DNA of 33,817 nt, taken from NCBI GenBank assembly GCA_028290285.1, contig JAQGKD010000082.1:1-33817 (forward strand), read 5' to 3'. Position numbers and translations under genes: made by a program. Within the stretch, counting starts at the first letter, position 1. Each line of letters starts with the position of its first letter. The DNA is from Hyphomicrobiales bacterium. GTDB lineage: Bacteria; Pseudomonadota; Alphaproteobacteria; Rhizobiales; Beijerinckiaceae. Shown here piece by piece: positions 1 to 8,453 of the stretch. The notes beneath the pieces are model-generated. The model worked only from the letters and a program-made list of their open reading frames with translations. It was not told the origin of the DNA and searched no databases.

Positions 1-849
1 GAGTTCGCAGCTGAAAAGCGCCTCGCCTTCGGATGAAAGTTCAATCTGTCGCTGTGCATGATCACCAAGGGCAACGACCTGGCCGACAACCAATGCTGCG
101 ATGTCACCCAGGACATACCCGTCAACAGCGACGGAGGCCTGCACGGAGACCTCCGCGCGCGTTACTCGACGCTCGAATTGCCGGGTCCATACGGGATCTA
201 CGAGTTTCGTCTCGAGCGCGGCTGGCGCCTTGGAGAGATGCGACTTCACCCGGTCGATGGCCACACGCGGAAAGATTAATGAAATCTCACCGGCGCGTCC
301 GAGCGACTCGAATCCGATCCGTGCGAGAAGAGCCTCTTCCGTTCGCCCGCCGAGTGTCACAAAATCGAGACGGGTATCGACCTTTTCGAGCTCGAAGTCA
401 GCAGGAGACATGGGCGACAGCACGCGGTTCAGCGCGTCTATCACAATTTCTACGAAGGCCTCGGCAACGCCGCGCTCGATCGTCGAGAAAGGACGCGGCT
501 CCTTGAACGCTTCGTCGCTACCGTCTCCCCCGAGCATTGTCTCAATAAGAGTGAACACGAGGTCCTGCTCGAGAACGACGGCGATACGGCAGCCCCAATC
601 GGCATCATGGAGAATGAACGCCAGAATATGATGATCGAACGATCTAAGGATTGCGTCTTCGCGTTCCGCAGCCATGCCATGAGTACGCAATTGAACGGCA
701 GCGGAACAACGTTCCCGCATTCCTTCAGCGCAGATGGACGCAACCTGATCGAACACATCGCCAAGGAGCGGCAATTTGTCGAGAACTAGGCCCTTGTCCT
801 TGTTCTTCCCGCCGCCGATCAAGCCTGCGCCTTCACCTGGCATCGTCAT
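1..849 (-). CDS. fliM: Flagellar motor switch protein FliM (3' end cut by window edge)
   Basis: FliM sits in the C-ring of the flagellar motor, binds phosphorylated CheY and helps set rotation direction. I translated this gene by hand from the reverse strand. The frame is open from position 849 to the window edge, about 283 residues, so the C-terminal surface (SpoA/FliN-like) domain is missing or only begun. Visible hallmarks are an N-terminal segment reading LPLLGDVFDQV and the family GGxG stretch, here MLGGDGSDEAF followed by FSTIERGVAEAFV. Two in-frame ATGs are possible (849 and 843). I chose 849 because its ATGA overlaps the motA stop, which suits translational coupling. The motA-fliM order on one strand, divergent from flgF-fliI, is the usual Hyphomicrobiales arrangement and supports the call. 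Confidence 0.88.
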   Translation of the reverse strand, partial: MTMPGEGAGLIGGGKNKDKGLVLDKLPLLGDVFDQVASICAEGMRERCSAAVQLRTHGMAAEREDAILRSFDHHILAFILHDADWGCRIAVVLEQDLVFTLIETMLGGDGSDEAFKEPRPFSTIERGVAEAFVEIVIDALNRVLSPMSPADFELEKVDTRLDFVTLGGRTEEALLARIGFESLGRAGEISLIFPRVAIDRVKSHLSKAPAALETKLVDPVWTRQFERRVTRAEVSVQASVAVDGYVLGDIAALVVGQVVALGDHAQRQIELSSEGEALFSCEL

Positions 850-1727
850 GCCGCTTCCCTCGATTCGCCTGAGCCGCCGCCAGGCGCGGTTTCAGTCTCG
901 ACCTGGTCGATCGACGGGCGCTCCTTCGAAGGAATGGTCTTGCGGCCATACTCGAGTGCGATCTGCGGCATGGCGCCAGCCATGAACGCCAACAGGGTCT
1001 GCTTGACGATGACGAAGGACCGCATCTGTTTTTCGCGCGTGATCTTGATCTTCGTGGCGAGCGGCGCGACCACGCCGTAAGACATGAAGATGCCGGCGAA
1101 GGTTCCCACGAGCGCAGCGCCGATCAGCGCGCCGAGCAATTCCGGCGATTGATCCAGCGCGCCCATGGCGTGGATGACGCCGAGCACCGCAGCGACGATG
1201 CCGAGCGCGGGAAGAGACTCTGCAATGGCATTTAGCGCGTAGTAAGGCTTCGTCTTGTCGCGGAGGATCGTCTGCAACTCCTCGTCCATCAGGGCTTCGA
1301 TTTCGTGCGGCTTCGCATTGCCTATGATGATCAGGCGCGTGTAGTCGCAAACGAAGGATGTGATCGCCTCATTGGCCAGAACTTTCGGGAAGGCCTTGAA
1401 GATGTCCGACTCATCTGGCTTGTCGACATGCGCTTCGACGCCGCTGCGACCGTTGGTCCGCAGTTCACGCATCAGCATGTGCAGAACCGCGAGCAGATCG
1501 AGATGGTCCCGCTCCTTCGGCGCCCGATCGAGAATTGCTTCCACCAGCGCCTTGCCAGAGTCCTTGATTGTATAGAGCGGGTTCGCGATGATGAACGTGC
1601 CGAGGGCCGAGCCCCCGATGATGACGAACTCCCACGGCTGCCAGATCACCGGAAGATGCCCGCCGAGCGCGGCGAAACCGCCGAGCATGCTGGCGAGCGC
1701 AATTACCAGGCCGATCACGAAATTCAA
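846..1727 (-). CDS. motA: Flagellar stator protein MotA
   Basis: MotA pairs with MotB to form the proton-conducting stator of the flagellar motor in the inner membrane. The 293-residue product has the usual four hydrophobic segments: two near the N terminus (residues ~1-55) and two in the second half around SLPALGIVAAVLGVIHAMG and LLGALIGAALVGTFAGIFM. Between them lies a charged cytoplasmic loop containing the HMLMRELR region. Length matches rhizobial MotA. The start codon is TTG at 1727, preceded by GGAGA at a suitable distance; no ATG in this frame gives the typical MNFVIG-like N terminus. The last codons overlap fliM by an ATGA junction. The C-terminal tail is rich in Gly, Ser and Glu. motB is not in the window. 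Confidence 0.93.
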   Translation of the reverse strand: MNFVIGLVIALASMLGGFAALGGHLPVIWQPWEFVIIGGSALGTFIIANPLYTIKDSGKALVEAILDRAPKERDHLDLLAVLHMLMRELRTNGRSGVEAHVDKPDESDIFKAFPKVLANEAITSFVCDYTRLIIIGNAKPHEIEALMDEELQTILRDKTKPYYALNAIAESLPALGIVAAVLGVIHAMGALDQSPELLGALIGAALVGTFAGIFMSYGVVAPLATKIKITREKQMRSFVIVKQTLLAFMAGAMPQIALEYGRKTIPSKERPSIDQVETETAPGGGSGESREAA

Positions 1728-1875
1728 GGTTGGTCTCCGATTCTGCCTGTCCTAGGGACACCATTGGTCCCGGAGCTTGCGCGGACCTGAACGCACGTCC
1801 GGTCAGCCTCGCGAAAGCTTGCCACCACAAGGTCTTCGCAGAACCCGGGGCGCTGAGCAGGACACCGATCCAAAG
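1728..1875. promoter_or_regulatory. Divergent intergenic region between motA-fliM and DUF1217-flgF-fliI
   Basis: This 148-bp gap lies between two divergent flagellar units, so promoters for both should be here. I could not pick convincing -35/-10 or sigma-54 boxes. An interrupted palindrome with arms GGGAC and GTCCC (1755-1771) lies near the motA side and could be part of a regulator site, but this is only a visual observation. Confidence 0.45.
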
Positions 1876-2634
1876 ATGGACACTCTCACGAGCTTGACGA
1901 CGGTGACGCGATCGCTCTCGAAGTCCCTCAGCAGAACGGCAACGACCCCCACGGTCGCCCGCGAGACCGCCTACTACCAGGCCAAGATCGCCAAGGTCAC
2001 GACAGCCGCCGAATTCGTGAAGGACGAGCGGCTTCTCAACTACGCGATGAAGGCTTTCGGGCTCGGCGACATGACCTACGCGAAAGGTCTTGTTAAGAAG
2101 GTCCTCGAAGGCGGAATCGACTCCAAGACGAGCCTCGCAAATACGCTCTCGGGCGGCCGTTACAAGGAATTCGCAGCAGCTTTCAATTTCAAGGCGAATG
2201 GAGCGGCAACGACCAGCTTGGCTGCAGCCAAGACGACGACGGTCGACAACTACGTGCGGCAGGCGCTGGAAGATACGTCGAGTGAGGTGAATCCCGCCGT
2301 GGGGCTTGCGCTCTACTTCGAGCGCAAGGCACCGACCATCACGAGTGCCTATTCGATCCTGGGCGACAAGTCTCTGCTGAAGGTCGTCCAGACGATATTC
2401 GACATTCCGGCCAGCTCGTCCGCCCAGCCGATTGAGTCACAATATGCCTTGATCAACCAGAAGCTGAATGTTGCAGACTTGAAAGATCCTACCAAGCTCA
2501 CGAGGCTTCTGCAGCGTTTCGCAGTGTCCTATGACGCGTCAAACTCGTCCGCCTCCGCTCCCAACATTCTTTTGGGCGGAAACAGCATCGGCTTGAACAG
2601 CGATCTGCTGATGAGTATCCAGAAACTCCGATAG
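1876..2634 (+). CDS. DUF1217 family flagellar-locus protein
   Basis: The 252-residue product matches the DUF1217 family, found in flagellar clusters of Hyphomicrobiales and lacking a settled function. Visible family features are an N-terminal YYQAKIAKVTTAAEFVKDER stretch, then LNYAMKAFGLGDMTYAKGLV, and a later RYKEFAAAFNF block. It has no signal peptide or membrane segment and is rich in Ser, Thr and Ala. The start at 1876 was chosen because it gives a family-like N terminus (MDTLTSL). The open frame continues upstream to 1777, but that part looks non-coding. It is first in a unit with flgF and fliI: its stop overlaps the AGGAGG ribosome-binding site of flgF. A structural or assembly role in the flagellum is inferred from position only. 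Confidence 0.8.
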   Translation: MDTLTSLTTVTRSLSKSLSRTATTPTVARETAYYQAKIAKVTTAAEFVKDERLLNYAMKAFGLGDMTYAKGLVKKVLEGGIDSKTSLANTLSGGRYKEFAAAFNFKANGAATTSLAAAKTTTVDNYVRQALEDTSSEVNPAVGLALYFERKAPTITSAYSILGDKSLLKVVQTIFDIPASSSAQPIESQYALINQKLNVADLKDPTKLTRLLQRFAVSYDASNSSASAPNILLGGNSIGLNSDLLMSIQKLR

Positions 2635-2642
2635 GAGGTCCC

Positions 2643-3368
2643 GTGCAGACCGCAATGCATGTCGCGCTCGCAGGACAAATGGTCTTGCAGCGCAAGCTCG
2701 ATACCATCGCTCACAATGTCGCCAATGCGAACACACCCGGCTTCCGGGCGCAGGAGGTGACATTCGCCTCCATCATGGCCCAGACAGGCGACAAGCAGAC
2801 GGCCTTCGCGGCAGCGGGTGGTGATTACACATCTCTGCGCAGCGGCGGCCTTCTCAAGACCGACAATCCACTCGATGTCGGCGTCCTCGGCGATGCCTGG
2901 CTTGCAGTAAAGACGCCGAACGGCACCGCCTACACGAAGGATGGCCGCATGCAGATGCTCGACAGCGGCGAACTGCGGTCCATGACAGGCCTGCCGGTTC
3001 TCGACGTGAGCGGGTCGGCCCTTACCCTCGATCCGGCTGGCGGCGCGCCACGCATTTCCCGCGACGGCATGGTGACACAGAATGGCAACCAGATCGGCGC
3101 AATCGGACTGTTCCAGCTCAACCAGCAGGCAAAGTTAACGGCAGCAGGAACCTCCGGATTCACAACCGATACACCGGCCACGCCGGTGCTGGACTTCGTC
3201 AAGAATGGTGTCTCACAAGGCTTTATCGAAACCAGCAACGTGAACCCCGTGATGGAAATGGCGCGCCTCGTAAGCGTTCAGCGGACTTTCGAATCCGTCA
3301 GCGCCGCGCTGTCAGGCTCCGATAACGCGCTGCGCGATGCGATCCACAGCCTCGGGCCTTCGGCATGA
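2643..3368 (+). CDS. flgF: Flagellar basal-body rod protein FlgF
   Basis: FlgF is a proximal rod protein of the flagellar basal body, exported by the flagellar type III system into the periplasm. The 241-residue product has the axial-protein N-terminal motif (NVANANTPGF at about residues 21-30) and a C-terminal heptad-like segment ending in ALRDAIHSLG, which together form the coiled-coil D0 domain of this family. The central part contains LDVGVLGDAWLAVKTPNG and AYTKDGRMQ, typical of FlgE/F/G proteins. The start is GTG at 2643, placed just after AGGAGG (2633-2638). The stop overlaps the fliI start in an ATGA junction, so fliI is probably translationally coupled. It could be confused with FlgG, but the short length and the pairing with fliI favour FlgF. 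Confidence 0.9.
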   Translation: MQTAMHVALAGQMVLQRKLDTIAHNVANANTPGFRAQEVTFASIMAQTGDKQTAFAAAGGDYTSLRSGGLLKTDNPLDVGVLGDAWLAVKTPNGTAYTKDGRMQMLDSGELRSMTGLPVLDVSGSALTLDPAGGAPRISRDGMVTQNGNQIGAIGLFQLNQQAKLTAAGTSGFTTDTPATPVLDFVKNGVSQGFIETSNVNPVMEMARLVSVQRTFESVSAALSGSDNALRDAIHSLGPSA

Positions 3369-4693
3369 ACGACACGCGCCTCCATGAACTGGCGGATCGG
3401 CTCGATACCGTTCTTGCGACCGACAATCTGGTCCAGGTTACCGGCCACGTTACGGAAGTTTCGCCGTCGTCCTTTCGTGTCGCCGGCCTGACGCCGTTCC
3501 TGCGTCTCGGAGATCGTCTCGAGATCGTCGATGATCGAGATGGTATGGGCGAGATCGTCCGCATCGATCCATCCGGCGCCGTGGTAAAGCCGTTCGCCAA
3601 TCGAGTCGAGGTAGGCATCGGCGCGCGTGCCCGAGTCGCCGGGCGACTGACCCTGTCGCCGGACCCGAGCTGGCGCGGACGCATCATCGATGCGCTCGGC
3701 CAACCCATCGACGGGCTCGGCGTGTTGCGCAACGGCGAAAAGGCCGTCCCTATTGAGGCCGAACCGCCCGCTGCGATGACGCGTGGTCGCGTCACGGAAA
3801 AGATCAGCACAGGCATTCGTGCGATCGATGTCTTCACGCCGCTCTGCGCGGGCCAGCGCATCGGCGTGTTCGCAGGCTCTGGTGTCGGCAAGTCGACATT
3901 GCTTTCGATGTTTGCGCGCTCGCGCGGCTTCGACACAGTAGTCGTCGCACTGGTCGGCGAACGCGGACGCGAGCTGCGTGAATTCGTCGAGGAATCGCTT
4001 GGCAGCGCGCGTCAGAACGCAGTGACGATAGCCGCCACCAGCGACGAGAGTCCCATGCGCCGTCGGCTCGCGCCACGTACGGCGATGGCCGTTGCGGAAT
4101 ATTTCCGCGACCTCGGCCATTCCGTGCTGCTGATCGTCGATTCAGTAACGCGATTCGCACATGCCGCGCGCGACGTCGCGCTCGCTGCCGGGGAACCCGC
4201 CGTTGCGCGAGGGTATCCGCCCAGCGTCTTCACCGACTTGCCCAAGCTTCTGGAGCGCGCAGGCCCTGGCGTAGAAGGAAGCGGCTCGATCACAGGGATC
4301 TTTTCGGTTCTCGTGGATGGGGACGACCACAACGATCCTGTTGCGGATTCCATTCGCGGCACGTTGGACGGGCATGTGGTGCTGTCTCGCGCAATAGCCG
4401 ATCAGGGCCGCTATCCCGCCATCGATATCCTGGGCTCGATTTCACGCCTTTCGCACCATGTCTGGAGCCCCGAGCAACGCGCACTTGTCATGCGGCTGCG
4501 CGCCTTGACTGCCCGCTATGAGGACACGCGCGACTTGCGTCTGATGGGTGGCTATCTGCCCGGCAATGATGCGGAGCTCGACCAGGCGATGGCCGCTGTT
4601 CCCAAGCTCTACAACGCGCTCATGCAATTGCCGCACGCGGCAAGCAGCGACGATGGATTTCGCGACCTCGCCGAGGCCCTGCGCGCTCAATAG
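3365..4693 (+). CDS. fliI: Flagellum-specific ATPase FliI
   Basis: FliI is the cytoplasmic ATPase of the flagellar type III export apparatus; it forms a hexamer and helps deliver export substrates. The 442-residue product is full length. It shows a beta-barrel N-terminal domain, Walker A GSGVGKST at about residues 171-178, Walker B VLLIVDS at about 254-260 followed by VTRFAHAARD, and the F1-beta-like GYPPSVFTDLPKLLERAG segment. The ATG overlaps the flgF stop, so both are probably read from one message together with the DUF1217 gene. No rho-independent terminator is evident in the 28 bp before the convergent gene that follows. Confidence 0.96.
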   Translation: MNDTRLHELADRLDTVLATDNLVQVTGHVTEVSPSSFRVAGLTPFLRLGDRLEIVDDRDGMGEIVRIDPSGAVVKPFANRVEVGIGARARVAGRLTLSPDPSWRGRIIDALGQPIDGLGVLRNGEKAVPIEAEPPAAMTRGRVTEKISTGIRAIDVFTPLCAGQRIGVFAGSGVGKSTLLSMFARSRGFDTVVVALVGERGRELREFVEESLGSARQNAVTIAATSDESPMRRRLAPRTAMAVAEYFRDLGHSVLLIVDSVTRFAHAARDVALAAGEPAVARGYPPSVFTDLPKLLERAGPGVEGSGSITGIFSVLVDGDDHNDPVADSIRGTLDGHVVLSRAIADQGRYPAIDILGSISRLSHHVWSPEQRALVMRLRALTARYEDTRDLRLMGGYLPGNDAELDQAMAAVPKLYNALMQLPHAASSDDGFRDLAEALRAQ

Positions 4694-4721
4694 TAATTCA
4701 TGCGAGCAAGGCGGGCCGCGA

Positions 4722-5255
4722 TCAATCGTCGCTTTCGATGAGCCCCTTTGTGGTCACGATCACCCAGCGCCGCCCGCGCGTTTCGATGGATGTGACGCTG
4801 CCAGCACCCTCGATCTCAGTTCCCATCTTGACCATTATGAAGCCGGAAGGTGCCTGCACCAGAGCCTCGTTCTGGAACATTCCGCGCATGCGGAACCCTC
4901 TTAGAACCGGCGATGCAGGGTCAGGGCGCGCCTCGGCACGATCTTCCGGCGAGCTCATCTTCTTCAGATGGACAGTGCCGATCGGCGTGTAATCGAGCCC
5001 CGCGCTCATGTCACGTCGCCCGCCGCTATCCTGAGTGCCCCCCGCATAGGGAACCCTGACTGGCTGCGCGAATAGGGCGAGATGGTCCGCGCCGTTGATT
5101 GACGGCCACTGTCCCGATTGCACGACCATGACGACGGCGAAGCTCACGGAGGCGCCAGCGAGCCCCACGCCAGCCGCGCCAATTGCGAGATCACTCGCAG
5201 GAACTGAGGCGCAGCCGACGGCGGCCAGGACTTTCAACATGATCGAGGTCTTCAT
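4722..5255 (-). CDS. Membrane-anchored hypothetical protein
   Basis: I do not recognise this 177-residue protein by name. It has a hydrophobic segment at about residues 22-46, then a low-complexity linker with Gly, Ser, Arg and Asp. A compact C-terminal domain (about residues 117-173) reads GFRMRGMFQNEALVQAP ... KMGTEIEGAGSVTSI ... RRWVIVTTKGLI. That last block has the rhythm of the small beta domains of secretion and pilus proteins such as GspC or PilP; this is a resemblance by eye, not a family assignment. The predicted topology is a single inner-membrane anchor with the C-terminal domain in the periplasm. It is convergent with fliI (28 bp) and lies 70 bp downstream of the SDR gene, so it may be the last gene of the cox-side transcript or stand alone. 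Confidence 0.65.
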   Translation of the reverse strand: MKTSIMLKVLAAVGCASVPASDLAIGAAGVGLAGASVSFAVVMVVQSGQWPSINGADHLALFAQPVRVPYAGGTQDSGGRRDMSAGLDYTPIGTVHLKKMSSPEDRAEARPDPASPVLRGFRMRGMFQNEALVQAPSGFIMVKMGTEIEGAGSVTSIETRGRRWVIVTTKGLIESDD

Positions 5256-5325
5256 GGGGCATCACCGACGAGAGGGTTCACTCGGCAGTTTGCCCCCCAT
5301 GCATTGTGCGAAGCTGTCTTGAAGA

Positions 5326-6078
5326 TCAGCCCTTTGTGCGAAGCGTACTGCGCCCGCCATCGACCGCGACAACCTGCCCTGTCATCCAGCTCGACTGCGG
5401 GCCTGCAAGAAGAGCAACAACAGGTGCGATGTCCTGGGGCACCCCGAGGCGGGGCATGGCGTGCATGGCTGCGATCGCATCCGCCATTTGCGGATTGGAG
5501 ATGAGCTTCCCCGCGAGAGGCGTGCGCGTCAGCGATGGCGCGACGCAATTGACCCGAACCTTCGGCGCAAGTTCGGCGGCGAGCGAACGGGTTAAACCTT
5601 CGACTGCACCCTTTGCCATCCCGATGGAAGCATGGCCCGTAAACCCCTGCGCTACAGCGACTGTTGAGAACAGCACCACGCTCGCACACGGCGTATGCTT
5701 GACCATGAACGGAAGCGCTGCCTGAACGGCCTCTACGGCCCATATCGAATTGACGAGAAAATCGCGCTCGAAATCCGCGCGCGTCAAACGTCCCACAGGC
5801 TTGATGTTGATCGTACCGATGGCGAACACGAGTCCAGCAATCGCACCTTCGCCCGTAGCAGCGGCCTCTTCGGCTGCCTGCTTGAATGCGCCCGCCAGTT
5901 CGATATCCGTTGTAGTGAATGTCGCGTCGAGTTCGGCGGCGAGTTCTGCCAGGGCATCGCCGCGACGTCCGACGAGATGAACCGCCATTCCGGCTTGGGC
6001 CAGCGCCCGGGCACTGGCCTCCCCGATTCCTCCGGTCGCGCCGTAAATCAAAATCCGAGCTGGCGATGAAACTGCCAT
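5326..6078 (-). CDS. SDR-family oxidoreductase lacking the usual catalytic Tyr
   Basis: This is a 250-residue short-chain dehydrogenase/reductase with an N-terminal NAD(P)-binding glycine motif (GATGGIG, residues 13-19), a catalytic-region Ser at 138, an Asn at 110 and a Lys at 156. In the normal YxxxK active site the Tyr is replaced: the stretch reads HASIGMAKGAVEGL, putting Ile152 four residues before Lys156. The C-terminal TGQVVAVDGG block is typical of the family. The start at 6078 was chosen because GGAGG lies directly upstream; the in-frame ATG at 6090 overlaps that ribosome-binding site. It follows the MocA-like gene by 20 bp, so it is probably the tail of the cox maturation operon. 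Its substrate is unknown, and the missing Tyr makes ordinary SDR chemistry doubtful. Confidence 0.88.
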   Translation of the reverse strand: MAVSSPARILIYGATGGIGEASARALAQAGMAVHLVGRRGDALAELAAELDATFTTTDIELAGAFKQAAEEAAATGEGAIAGLVFAIGTINIKPVGRLTRADFERDFLVNSIWAVEAVQAALPFMVKHTPCASVVLFSTVAVAQGFTGHASIGMAKGAVEGLTRSLAAELAPKVRVNCVAPSLTRTPLAGKLISNPQMADAIAAMHAMPRLGVPQDIAPVVALLAGPQSSWMTGQVVAVDGGRSTLRTKG

Positions 6079-6098
6079 GAAGTCCTCCATAGGCAGGT

Positions 6099-6740
6099 TT
6101 ACGGCTTCTCCGGCGTATCGGATGCGAAAGGCTGCGACAGCGCGCGCAAAGCCTCCGGCGTATCAATATCCAGTCGCGAGGCCGCATCGGTGACGGCGAC
6201 CTCCAGCACATGCGCCTCGAGCCCGCGCAAAACCTGCCGCGCGCCCGCGTCGCCCTCGAGTTGCGCCAGCGCTGAAAACAGCTGCGCAGAGATCAGCACT
6301 GGATTGCCGCGCTCGCCCGCATAAGTGGGAACCACGGCGAGCGCCTCCGGGCGGGCGCGGAATGCCGCCGTCAGAATATCGATCAGGGCTGGGCCAACGA
6401 GCGGCATATCGCCGAGCAGCACGACAACGCCGGCTGCCGAGGACGGGCAGCGCGCGAGCCCTGCCCTCAGCGACGACGCCATGCCTGTCTCGTAGAGAGG
6501 ATTGTGCACGGCCTCGAAGCTCAAGCCCTCGAGTTCGCGCAAAACGGCCGAATCCGCATGGCCGGTAACAACGATCAGCGGCGACAGGTCAGCGGCGGAA
6601 GCCGCATCCACGACATGTCGCACCAGCGCCTTGCCTTCATACCGCGCCACCAATTTCGTGATCGGGCCAGCGTCCCCCGCAGCGGCGCGGAAGCGCGAGG
6701 CTTTGCCGGCTGCGAGGACGATGCCGGCGATGTCACTCAT
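6099..6740 (-). CDS. MocA-like molybdenum cofactor nucleotidyltransferase
   Basis: The 213-residue protein belongs to the MobA/MocA-type NTP transferase group. MocA attaches CMP to molybdopterin to make the cytosine dinucleotide form used by xanthine-oxidase-family enzymes. Visible motifs are AGIVLAAGKASRF at the N terminus (nucleotide binding), LLGDMPLV in the middle (metal-binding Asp), GERGNPVLI and GDAGARQVL, and DIDTPEAL near the end. The ATG at 6740 overlaps the end of the molybdopterin-binding gene by 8 bp; a longer frame to 6791 exists but would overlap much more. Its place in the cox operon fits a cofactor-supply role for CoxL. Use of CTP rather than another nucleotide is inferred from context. 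Confidence 0.85.
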   Translation of the reverse strand: MSDIAGIVLAAGKASRFRAAAGDAGPITKLVARYEGKALVRHVVDAASAADLSPLIVVTGHADSAVLRELEGLSFEAVHNPLYETGMASSLRAGLARCPSSAAGVVVLLGDMPLVGPALIDILTAAFRARPEALAVVPTYAGERGNPVLISAQLFSALAQLEGDAGARQVLRGLEAHVLEVAVTDAASRLDIDTPEALRALSQPFASDTPEKP

Positions 6741-7755
6741 CGATGGTCTCTTCGGCGTCCGCACCGAGCCGGGGCTGGGGCCGGGAGACAATCTCCATCA
6801 ACAGGCCGCCAGCGCCCATGCGGCGGATGTCGGCAGAGCGCACCGGCAGCTTGGCGAGCATCCGGTGCAGCACCCAGTCGAAACCGTTCTCCTTGGGCGA
6901 GCGCGCACAGCCGGGCGCGCCCAGAACGGGCTTTCCGCCGAGTTCGCCTATAAGGAGCAGGTTGCCAGGATCGACGGGCATGCCGAAATGCTCGATCCGT
7001 CCACCTGCGGCCGTCAACGCGGCGGGAATAACATCCCGCCGGTCGGTGATCGCAGACGCGCCGAAGACGATGATGAGATCCGCCTCACCTTCGATGGACT
7101 GCAGCGCAGTCTCCAGGGCGCGTGTCTCGTGCGGAACCCGAAGCTCCCGCACGATGCTGGCGCCGGCGGGCGCGATGCGCTCGCCCATAACCCGCAAGGT
7201 CTTCTCGACCGTCGATGGCTTGAGCCCCGGCAGCAGCGTGGACACGATGCCGATCCGCAAGGGTGCGAACGCGGCGACGCGCAGCTTGACGCCCTTCGCT
7301 GAGGCAATCGCCGCATCCACGATGCGGCGCGAAACCGCGAAGGGAATGACCTTCACAGTAGCGATCATCTCGCCTTCCACGACAGTGCGGAACGGCGGCA
7401 AGGTCGCGAGAGTCACCTGCTCGTCCACGGCGTTCACGGCATCCACCAGCGAGGACTCGGAGACGAGAATTCCGGCGCAGGTCGAAAACAGGTTGGCCCG
7501 CCCCGTGAAGGCCGGATCGACCCGCACATGCTCTCCAGCCACGGCATCGGCCAGCAATGCGGCCGCCGCGTCTTCGCCGATATCGCCGTCTTCGAGCTGC
7601 GCCAGCACGACACTGATGAGCCCCGCGTAGCGCAGCGCGTCCACCTGGTCGCGCGTGAGGACCGCGCCCTTCTTCAGCACAAGCCCGTCGCGCTTCACGG
7701 AGTGGGCGAGAATGCCGCCCACGGCGTCGTCGAGCCTGACCTCGCCGAATTTCAT
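6733..7755 (-). CDS. Molybdopterin-binding domain protein (MoeA/MogA-like)
   Basis: The 340-residue protein looks like the molybdopterin-binding proteins found beside MocA and cox/xdh genes. The N-terminal part (MKFGEVRLDDAVGGILAHS) recalls the MoeA entry domain. The second half carries the MoCF-biosynthesis-like core, with ADLIIVFGASAITDRRDVIP and the block GMPVDPGNLLLIGELGGKPV followed by LGAPGCARSPKENGFD. In related genomes this domain is sometimes fused to the MocA-like transferase; here the two are separate, overlapping genes. Its ATG at 7755 overlaps the stop of the XdhC-like gene (ATGA). The likely role is holding or handing over molybdopterin during cofactor assembly; the exact reaction is not known from sequence. 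Confidence 0.82.
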   Translation of the reverse strand: MKFGEVRLDDAVGGILAHSVKRDGLVLKKGAVLTRDQVDALRYAGLISVVLAQLEDGDIGEDAAAALLADAVAGEHVRVDPAFTGRANLFSTCAGILVSESSLVDAVNAVDEQVTLATLPPFRTVVEGEMIATVKVIPFAVSRRIVDAAIASAKGVKLRVAAFAPLRIGIVSTLLPGLKPSTVEKTLRVMGERIAPAGASIVRELRVPHETRALETALQSIEGEADLIIVFGASAITDRRDVIPAALTAAGGRIEHFGMPVDPGNLLLIGELGGKPVLGAPGCARSPKENGFDWVLHRMLAKLPVRSADIRRMGAGGLLMEIVSRPQPRLGADAEETIDE

Positions 7756-8453
7756 GCCGCTTTCTCCACCCGCAACGGCTTCTTGCGCAGGCTGAGGACG
7801 ATCTCGGCGAGAACCGACACGGCGATTTCTGCCGGCGTCACCGCGCCGATGTCGATACCGATAGGGGCATGGATGCGCTGCGTCTGCTCAGCCGTGAACC
7901 CCTTGGCATGCAGCCGCTCGATCCGCTTGCCATGCGTCTTCCGCGAGCCCAGAGCGCCGATGTAGAAGCATTCGGCGGCCAGGGCCTGCTCCAGCGCGGG
8001 ATCGTCGATCTTAGGATCATGGGTGAAACAAGCCATGGCCGTGTAACGATCGAGCTTCATGGGCGGCAGGACGGTTTCAGGCCAGTCCGCGATGACGGGC
8101 GTATCCGGAAAGCGCTCCGGCGTCGCGAAGGCCGTGCGGGGATCGACGATGGTCATGTCGAAGCCCGCGAGCCGCGCGACGGGCGCCAGCGCCTGCGTGA
8201 TATGCACCGCGCCGATCACGATGAGGCGAACGGGGGGCACCTGCACCGTCAGGAAGAACGACGCGCCCTCGTGCTCGACCATGCCGCTCTTGCCACTGCG
8301 AAGCGCCGAGTCGATAGGCTCGGCAAGCGGATCGTCCGCCAGTTCCTCGGGACGCACGAGCCTTTGCGCACACCCGTCCATGGCGGTCACCAGCACCGCC
8401 GCGCGACGCTCGGCGCGGGCTTCATTCAACTGTGTGAGGAGATCGAGACGCAT
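7752..8453 (-). CDS. XdhC-like Rossmann-domain maturation protein (CoxF/CoxI type)
   Basis: The 233-residue protein contains the XdhC C-terminal Rossmann domain: RLIVIGAVHITQALAPVARL, then MTIVDPRTAFATPERFPD, FTHDPKIDD, YIGALGSRKTHGKRIERL and IGIDIGAVTPAEIAVSVLAEI. XdhC binds Mo-cytosine-dinucleotide cofactor, and related proteins help its sulfuration and insertion into hydroxylases. The usual XdhC N-terminal domain is absent here and is encoded by the preceding gene. A longer open frame extends to 9236, but that part is out-of-frame translation of neighbours. The ATG at 8453 overlaps the upstream stop (TGATG) and makes the start clear. Confidence 0.87.
   Translation of the reverse strand: MRLDLLTQLNEARAERRAAVLVTAMDGCAQRLVRPEELADDPLAEPIDSALRSGKSGMVEHEGASFFLTVQVPPVRLIVIGAVHITQALAPVARLAGFDMTIVDPRTAFATPERFPDTPVIADWPETVLPPMKLDRYTAMACFTHDPKIDDPALEQALAAECFYIGALGSRKTHGKRIERLHAKGFTAEQTQRIHAPIGIDIGAVTPAEIAVSVLAEIVLSLRKKPLRVEKAA

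Noticed and set aside
33..631. Overlapping + strand frames at the left edge
   Set aside because: They are opposite fliM, which translates to a recognisable motor-switch protein over the whole stretch.
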